Of a stretch of 64,000 bases of DNA, positions 57,670 to 64,000 are shown piece after piece; position 1 is the first letter of the stretch, and every line of letters begins with the position of its first letter. Under the pieces are notes generated by a model. The model saw only the letters and a program-made list of their open reading frames with translations. It was not told the origin of the DNA and made no database searches. Source of the DNA: Portunus trituberculatus. Taxonomy: Eukaryota; Arthropoda; Malacostraca; Decapoda; Portunidae. The DNA lies in NCBI RefSeq assembly GCF_017591435.1, contig NC_059286.1, positions 392,501 to 456,500 of the forward strand, given 5' to 3'. Position numbers and translations under genes: made by a program.

Positions 57670-58530
57670 TTATATATATATATATATATCTTTGCAACCT
57701 TCTGTTTCTCTGAGTTTCGTTTTTCTATATAGTACTTCTTCTGCTGCTGCTTGTGATTTTAGTAATATCTTAATTGGTCTCACTGTTCCTTCTTGATATG
57801 GTCCCATTCTATGGATTTCTTCTACTTCCTCTTCTAAGTTCTGTCTATCCTCGTCATTCAGATGTTTTAGTAGGTCTTTTACTGATTTCATTTCGTCTTT
57901 TTCCCTTCTTGGTCTATATTTAACATTTTTTCTTTCAGTCCAAAAATAATTACACTCTTCTTTTTTCCGCAATTTCTCTTACTAAATTTTCTTTTTCTTG
58001 AGGACTCCTATCATTTTGCTTGTCATATTTTCATCTCTTTCTTTTAACTGTTCTTGAAATACTTCTTGAAATGATTCCTTGTCTTTCTTATCTTGGATTC
58101 TCCATGCTTGTACTTCTTTTTAATCACGTCTTGTACTCTTTCTTCTTCTTTGTTAACTAGATCTTTTAGCTTTTCTTTTCTTTCTCGGCTTTACCGAGTC
58201 CTTCTTCCATCAATTTCTTATAGTTCGCTATTTGGACTTTTAATTCTTCATTTTCGGTTCTTAGCCTAGTTTCGTTTTCTTCCACTCTTTTATCCTTTCT
58301 TTCAATTTCTGGAGCTCTTTATCCTGTTCTTCATTCTCTTTCATTCCCATACTCTCCTTTATCAATTTATCTAATTTACGTTCGATAGTTAAGACTCTAT
58401 CAAATAGTGAAGTTTGCGCCGTATCAAAGCCTTCAAATTCTCTTTCTCCCTCACCAACATTGTCATCATCAGCTTTCATTCTTTCCCTTGTCACATACCT
58501 GCATTTAGATGGAATCTCTTTCTCACTCAT
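57670..58530 (-). pseudogene. LINE N6 ORF1, frameshifted
   Basis: It starts at 58530 with MSEKEIPSKCRYVTRERMKA. A coiled-coil stretch follows (FDRVLTIERKLDKLIKESMG; ELQKLKERIKEWKK). The C-terminal domain at 57972-57670 has VKDLLKHLNDEDRQNLEEEV, GPYQEGTVRPIKILLKSQAA and AEEVLYRKTKLRETEGCKD, then a TA tract of about 24 bases (57666-57689) that disrupts IYIKK-type sequence. Frameshifts lie near 58260 and 57980. Confidence 0.72.
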
Positions 58531-58664
58531 TATTATTTAACACTGTATTCATGAAAGGAAAAATGAGTCCACACTTATCGCCCAGGCCACTGTAAACCCA
58601 AACAAAGGTAGTGAAGATCAGCTGATTCTCGGGAGCGCCGGTATCGCGTCCTTCCTCTGCTGCG

Positions 58665-58764
58665 TCTCTCGTGTGTGTGTGTGTGTGTGTGTGTTTCTGC
58701 GTATCCTACATGATACGAGTCTTCTGTACAGATGTTTTGTACATATATATGTATGATAGAACTT

Positions 58765-58820
<56 letters not shown>

Positions 58821-58870
58821 ATGAATCCTCTGTACAGATGTTTTGTACGTATTGGGTATGTTTGATTGAG

Positions 58871-58939
<69 letters not shown>

Positions 58940-58987
58940 ATGAATCCTCTGTACAGATGTTTTGTACATATTGGGTGTTTGATTGAG

Positions 58988-59064
<77 letters not shown>

Positions 59065-59116
59065 CATGAATCTTCTGTACAGATGTTTTGTACGTATTGG
59101 GAATGTTTGATTGAGC

Positions 59117-59156
<40 letters not shown>

Positions 59157-59206
59157 AGACACAAATTCACTGTGCAGAAGTTTTGTACGTATTGTGTATG
59201 ATAGAG

Positions 59207-59262
<56 letters not shown>

Positions 59263-59325
59263 GCGTGTGTACGAGAGACACAAATTCACTGTGAAGAAGT
59301 TTTGTACGTATTGTGTATGATAGAG

Positions 59326-59369
<44 letters not shown>

Positions 59370-59400
59370 GCGTGTGTGCGTGTGTGTGTGTGTGTTTCTG
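58665..59400 (+). repeat. Minisatellite: (GT)n plus CTCTGTACAGATGTTTTGTAC spacer
   Basis: Seven GT tracts are separated by a spacer of about 55 bases (CATGAATCCTCTGTACAGATG, TTTTGTACGTATTGGG, TGATTGAGCT). Spacer copies lie near 58710, 58820, 58940, 59065, 59155 and 59275. The last two are a variant (GAGAGACACAAATTCACTGTG). The array starts at the 5' end of LINE N6. Cys-Val and Thr-His frames here are not genes. Confidence 0.93.
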
Positions 59401-59439
59401 TGTGTCCTGCATGACACAAGTCCTCTGTACAATACCACA

Positions 59440-59851
59440 GCTCAAAATGCTACTAGGATTGTTGCCCCTATGCCATACGAAGCTGATATAATAACAATAA
59501 TCTCTTGATTGAGATAGAAGTAATAAACTATAGCATAATTTGGTCTCCCCTATAAAGTTTTCTATGTTTTCTATGATACTCAAGGTTGGATTCTACCCGA
59601 CGAGTCAAGAGGAGTTGCCAGGTGTCTCCTACTTTTCCGTAAAAACTCACGTGAGGCCCTTGTTATAGTATCTGGAGCCCTCATGATGGCAACACTAAGT
59701 GGGAAGGAGTCATAAGAGCAGGTCTGAAGGGAAATGCGCCACGAAAATTCAAAACATTCCCCGCAAAAGTTCATGATTACATAAGCGATGGCCGCGTCAC
59801 AGTACTCGAGAGGCTTGATTATATAAGCGATCACCGCAGTTTAACGGTTAA
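59440..59851. other. Mostly unassigned, possible TTAA element end
   Basis: No gene is recognised. The right edge reads GCGATCACCGCAGTTTAACGG followed by TTAA (59848-59851). Inverted, this gives TTAACCGTTAAACTGCGGTG, which recalls the TTAACCCTTAATGTACGGTG end at 34719. The left end is not found. Confidence 0.35.
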
Positions 59852-60636
59852 TGGAATACAAAAAAATAAGGCAGAGATGAGATCAGCCACAGACGAAGCG
59901 GGAGACTCGCGGCGACTCGGCCGCTTCTTCTTCTTGTGACCCTTTTAGCCTGCGTGTTGTCTTTCTCCATGATATTTGTTTCCACTCCTCTATTGCCTGC
60001 TATAATGGATATCTTAGTATTCATATACGCTTATGCCACGAAAATAACCTCAATTCCGTGGTACTGAGTGATCATTAATAATTCACTATCACTCAGTGCC
60101 ACAGAGTTGAGGTTATCCTCATGGCATGAGCGTATATGAATACTATGATATCCATTATAGCAGGCAATAGAGGAGTGAAAACATAAACATCATGATGAAA
60201 GTAATACGCAAGAAAAAGGGTCACAAGAAGAAGCAGCTGAGTGGCCGCAAGTCTCCCACTTCGTCTGTGGCTCATCTCATCTCTGCTTTATTTTTTGGTA
60301 TTCCATATAAGATTTCACTTTATGCATTACAAAACAATCCTTTCTTGGGGGCAAGGTTTGTAAAAAGCTAATAGAAATGTTGTTTTCCAGCAACCTCAGA
60401 GCAACCTGATAGCAACCTTGTCACTGTCCCTCCAAGTGTTCATGGATGCCATTTCGCTGCAAGAGGCTGCTCTGACGTTGTTAAAGATCTTGGATCCAGC
60501 TCCAGGAGAGCTAGAGACAGAGGCGGGGAGCCAGCCAATCACAGCGAAGCTACTGCGGAGTTTTTTGGTCAAACTTTATAAAGTACATTAAACCGGAAAT
60601 TCGTTAAACGAACGTTCGTTAAGTGGAGTATTACTG
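59852..60636 (+). mobile_element. CAGTAATAC foldback MITE, copy 3, left end missing
   Basis: It begins at TGGAATACAAAAAAATAAGGC, passes the palindrome centre near 60070 and ends AAGTGGAGTATTACTG at 60621-60636, followed by TA. The shorter arms at the centre reflect a small deletion around 60072. Confidence 0.85.
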
Positions 60637-61187
60637 TATTGGTTCTGGCCTACCAGTGAAAAATGGTTCAGTTGTTTGTTTACATTTCTCTGGGACTGCG
60701 ACGCTCCAAGGCAGAACTGCTAAGTAGCAATTGGTAAAGATGAGCTGCTCTGTTGTTTATGAGTTGACAAAGCTGTTCGAAGAGTTTCTCATAAAGAGCA
60801 ATAAAGGCCAAAAATAGCAACAAAAAAATAATGACTTGCTGGGGGGGTGAAGGGGCCACCATGTTTGTTTACAGTTGACAAACGTGACAAAGGTAGTAGC
60901 GAGCTTATGTGTGATGACGTGTCGACAAAAGTTAAGTCTTAAGAAAGTTGATGGAAAAGTGCTATATAGTGTGATGCCTCCTTTACTGTTGGGTGTACAT
61001 CCCACCACCCCTTGTACTGCTTATGTACCATTTTTTGCTCCAGATTGTAAATTTAATGTGCTTTCATTCATTGTTTTCTTACTCCTTTATTGTTATGTAC
61101 ATGTTTCTTCTCAATTTATAAAGGTGTTGGGAGAGGAAATTCAGCCAGGGCCTTGGCTGCTATAATCCGGATACGCGGGGGATTACT
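60637..61187. mobile_element. Fragment ending in a CAGTAATCCCCCGCG TIR
   Basis: The right end GGATACGCGGGGGATTACTG (61168-61187), followed by TA, is a pogo/Tigger-like TIR. It is inserted at a TA inside the transposase pseudogene, interrupting the codons for TENT. The left TIR is missing. Inside, a plus-strand 96-residue frame (60875-61165) has a hydrophobic stretch then LGEEIQPGPW. I do not recognise a full domain. Confidence 0.5.
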
Positions 61188-62296
61188 GTATTTTCAGTCA
61201 CCTCGAAACACTGTTTAAAAAGGTGTTTTGTGTACAACTTCTTGAAGTTGGAAATAACTTGCTGGAGGATAGACGTCATGTTTGGATGCAGAAAGAGAAT
61301 TTTGATGAAACTAAATTTATCCAAGATATCATCCTCAAGGCCTGGAGGATGACCAGAAGCATTGTCCAAAAGCAGAAGACACTTCAATGGGAGATTATTC
61401 TCCGTAAGGTACTTCTTGACAGCTGGACCAAACACAAGGTTCACCCATTTTACAAAGAATTGGCGAGTTACCCATGCCTTACTATTGGCACACCACATGA
61501 CCTGGAGTTTCTCTTTTAACACCTTATGTGCTTTAAAGGCCCTGGGGTTCTCAGAATGATACACCAACAATGGTTTGACTTTACAGTCACCACTAGCGTT
61601 AGCGCACAGGGTTAATGTAAGCCTATCCTTCACGGGTTTCATGCCAGGCAGCCTCTTCTCTTCTACGGTGATGTAGGTTCTAGGGATTTTCTTAAAAAAA
61701 AAAAACGTTTCATCGCAGTCGAATACCTGTTGCGGTATGTAGCCTTCTTGGGTAACAATAGCCTCAAAGCTCTTTACGAACTCCTCAGCAGCCTTAATGT
61801 CAGCACTTTCCATTTCGCCATGTCTGGCGACTGAGTGGATGCCTGTACACTTTAAAATTCTTAAACCAGCCACGACTGGCTTTAAATTCATCACCAGTTG
61901 TACCTTGCGAAGGTTCTCCCTCCTCCTCAGCTGCATCCCACTTCAGGTCTGTAAAAATAGCTACAGCTTTTTCAGAGATTATGGCTTCACTGATGGTGTC
62001 ACCAGCTAACTCCTATTCCTTAATCCAAACTAAAAGTAGACATTCCATCTCATTATGTAAATCTGTTCTTAGCTTAGACATAATAGTGATGCCTTTAGAA
62101 GGCTTTACCATCTTGATCACCTCCTTCTGTTTGAGGATGGTGGATATCCTTAATGCATTTCAACCATATTCCTTGGCCAAGTTACAGATACGCACACCAC
62201 GTTCATATTTTGCAATTATCTCGTGTTTCATATCCGTTGCGAGACTCCTCTTAAGTTTCTTCTTTTCAGCCTCCTTTTTTTACTTTTGGGACCAAT
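61160..62296 (-). pseudogene. TIGD1-like transposase lacking the third catalytic Asp
   Basis: The N-terminal HTH region (62296-61940) has GPKSKKRRLK, MKHEIIAKYERGVRICNLAK and DEFKASRGWFKNFK, with stops near 62160 and 62010. The usual start ATG appears as ATT. A 258-residue open frame (61936-61160) holds the DDE domain: QQVFDCDETFFFFKKIPRTY (first Asp), CLLLLDNASGHPPGLEDD (second Asp) and then NMTSILQQVISNFKKLYTKH. The family reads LQPMDQ at that point, so three codons including the third Asp are missing. The last nine codons (TVIPRVSGL) come from the TIR of the element inserted at 61187. It cannot be catalytic as read. Confidence 0.85.
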
Positions 62297-62463
62297 GATC
62301 TTGAGTTCACAAAACTTAAGAAAAATACACACTGCCAAGGAGCACAGATACATACATGCACAAAGGATGAACGACAATACACAACTAAGCGGGCTGAATG
62401 TTCGGGTGGATGCGGGTAGCTGAGCAATCGCTGCACCACCTACCGATGGCTATTCGTATATTA

Positions 62464-63295
62464 AGGCCTGTCCACACTAAGAAACATTGTTTGGAAACAA
62501 TGTTTCCCAACTGTTTCCAAGCAGTTTGCAAACTGTTTGGAAACAGTTTGCAAACAGTTGCAAACAGTTTGGAAACAAAGTTTACAAACTGTTTCCAAAC
62601 AATATTCCACGTGTACAGTAATACTCCGCTTAACAAACAGGATAGGGGATGTCAAAGCTGTTCGCAGAGCGAAAATTTGTTAAGTGGAAGTAATTTTCCC
62701 ATAAGAAATAATGGAAATAAGGAAGATGCATTCTGGGCTGGTCCCCACCATACCACATGGGTTAAAAAAAGAAAATTATATAAACGTTTGGCAGCATATT
62801 GAGCCACTGGTGTACCACTACTTTTATGATGTCATATGAGTCATTGGAAGTTAGAGGAACTACAAATTCTCTTACATTCTCGCATTTATGTTTACAAAAC
62901 AACATTTCTATTAGCTTTTTACAAACCTTGCCCCCAAGAAAGGATTGTTTTGTAATGCATAAAGTGAAATCTTACATGGAATACCAAAATATAAAGCAGA
63001 GATGAGATCAGCCACAGACAAAGCGGGAGACTCGCGGCGACTCGGCCACTTCTTCTTGTGACCCTTTTAGCTGGCGTGTTGTCTTTCCCCATGATATTTG
63101 TTTCCACTCCTCTATTGCCTGCTATAATGGATATCATATCTTAGTATTCATATACGCTCATGCCATGAGGATAACCTCGACTCCGTGGCACTGAGTGATA
63201 GTGAATTATTAATGAAATACCACGGTATTTTATTAGTAATTCACTATCACTATCAACATTGTTTCCAAACAATGTTTCCTGGTGTGGACAGGTCT
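62464..63295. mobile_element. Harbinger-like MITE with nested, half-deleted foldback MITE
   Basis: Ends AGGCCTGTCCACACTA and the inverse of AGACCTGTCCACACCA, with a 3-base TTA on both sides (62461-62463 and 63296-63298). A 3-base TTA duplication and GGCC-type ends suggest PIF/Harbinger. Subterminal sequence is an array of GTTTGGAAACAGTTTGCAAAC-type palindromes (62485-62605). A CAGTAATAC MITE (62616-63256) occupies the interior. Confidence 0.6.
62616..63256 (+). mobile_element. CAGTAATAC foldback MITE, copy 4, right half missing
   Basis: The intact left end CAGTAATACTCCGCTTAACA runs through the left arm to just past the palindrome centre (near 63215). It then stops at CACTATCACTAT, where Harbinger-like MITE sequence resumes. 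The right arm and right TIR are deleted. Confidence 0.85.
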
Positions 63296-63390
63296 TTAAA
63301 AAATATCTTCATATTTCAAGGCTTTAATTATATGAAGTTTTTCATAATATATCAAGAAAATCCTATGTTGGAGCGTTCGAATCTTGAGGT

Positions 63391-63536
<146 letters not shown>

Positions 63537-63630
63537 TGATTGATCAAGTGGGTCAAGGTCATTACCATGTCAAGTTGTCCAAACTAACCCATCAACAAGG
63601 CTGGAAGAAGAGGATAAGGTATACAGTGAG

Positions 63631-63948
63631 TTGTATATGATGAGTGATGACTGTAAACATGTAAATATCTATTGTAAGAGTCGATCTTTCTATGTGAAAC
63701 TAACGGTGAGTAACGAGACAGAAGCCCGGAACCAGGACCTCGAGGAAGGGAATGAACGAGTAAGTGAGCAAATTGAGAGAAACACCAACCAGGGGATTGC
63801 CACGTGTGAACCCACCCTGAGGCAAATACCGAGGACTTATATGCCAGGTAAGCGCAGCGGCCTGACACACCCAGTCAGCAAGCTGGCCAGACCTATTAGA
63901 CAAGCTACTCTCTCTCTCTGCTGCTCTGCAACGACCCAGAAATGGTGA
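63631..63948 (+). CDS. Unassigned open frame, 105 aa
   Basis: The frame begins MYMMSDDCKHVNIYCKSRSF and is hydrophilic throughout, rich in Glu, Arg and Thr (TEARNQDLEEGNERVSEQIE). I recognise no domain, signal peptide or membrane segment. It ends at TAG or TGA near the window edge, so context to the right is missing. It could belong to a retroelement or be chance; flanking TA repeats give no promoter clue. Confidence 0.25.
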   Translation: MYMMSDDCKHVNIYCKSRSFYVKLTVSNETEARNQDLEEGNERVSEQIERNTNQGIATCEPTLRQIPRTYMPGKRSGLTHPVSKLARPIRQATLSLCCSATTQKW

Positions 63949-64000
63949 GTTACTGGAAAGACCTGGAAGACAGTGAAGTGATCGAGTGGGTAAGGATAGC

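Larger units (their letters stand above)
56496..58664 (-). mobile_element. CR1/L2-like LINE N6, 3'-truncated
   Basis: On the minus strand: leader (58664-58531), ORF1 (58530-57670, broken), endonuclease (57571-56640) and the start of the linker to the reverse transcriptase (KRDGAWKRWRR). It then ends at the candidate LTR; no reverse transcriptase follows. LINEs usually lose 5' sequence, so 3' loss points to a later break or insertion. It is of the P1 subfamily. Confidence 0.85.

Noticed and set aside
58665..59400. Regular spacer-repeat structure considered as a CRISPR array
   Set aside because: The constant part is the spacer and the variable part is GT tract length, which is typical of a minisatellite in a eukaryote.

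Overview
The window looks like repeat-saturated DNA from an arthropod, most likely a decapod crustacean. That is inferred from content: very long TA, CA/GT and GA/CT microsatellites, AC-tailed CR1/L2-like LINEs, jockey-like LINEs with poly-A tails, Tigger/pogo-derived elements and piggyBac-like miniature elements, plus one spliced animal gene. Nothing here looks prokaryotic, and I see no operon, CRISPR array, rRNA or tRNA gene.

Layout. 0-3.6 kb: a CAGTAATAC foldback MITE, with two Tigger-derived copies nested in it as an inverted pair. 3.6-7.7 kb: Tigger transposase remnants, including one complete element with TIRs and TA target duplications (5292-7727). 7.7-11.1 kb: a non-LTR reverse transcriptase pseudogene split by a CAGGCAACC MITE, which itself holds a piggyBac-like MITE. 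11.1-12.7 kb: a 5'-truncated jockey-like LINE (minus). 12.7-16.8 kb: a Gypsy LTR retrotransposon lacking its 5' LTR and gag. 16.85-32.1 kb: a minus LINE fragment, then five plus-strand CR1/L2-like LINEs joined head to tail through their own AC-rich tails. 32.1-34.8 kb: a Tc1-like fragment and another nested MITE.

35.4-37.6 kb holds the only host gene I recognise: the first three coding exons of a BRMS1/BRMS1L homologue (minus strand, a Sin3-HDAC subunit family). The splice sites join in frame, and intron 1 carries a TTAA-flanked MITE. Later exons are not visible in the window.

38-44.6 kb: a second jockey-like LINE, a MITE with an internal 232-bp tandem duplication, and further CAGGCAACC and CAGTAATAC MITEs. 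44.6-51.7 kb: a second train of five AC-tailed LINEs, this time on the minus strand. 51.8-55.6 kb: microsatellites, a minisatellite and MITE debris. 55.6-58.7 kb: a candidate solo LTR abutting a 3'-truncated LINE. 58.7-59.4 kb: a GT-rich minisatellite. 59.8-63.4 kb: a foldback MITE, a TIGD1-like transposase pseudogene lacking its third catalytic aspartate, and a Harbinger-like MITE. The last 0.5 kb is unassigned.

How the parts relate. Almost everything is mobile DNA landing in other mobile DNA. Pogo/Tigger-type elements (TA target) sit on TA microsatellites. TTAA-flanked elements sit in TTAA sites of MITEs. The CR1/L2-like LINEs start in the CA tail left by the previous LINE. Several MITE families keep only the transposase start, which encodes the DNA-binding domain. 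Most long reading frames carry stops or frameshifts, many in homopolymers, so some breaks could be sequencing indels. Family names come from recognised motifs, not database searches.
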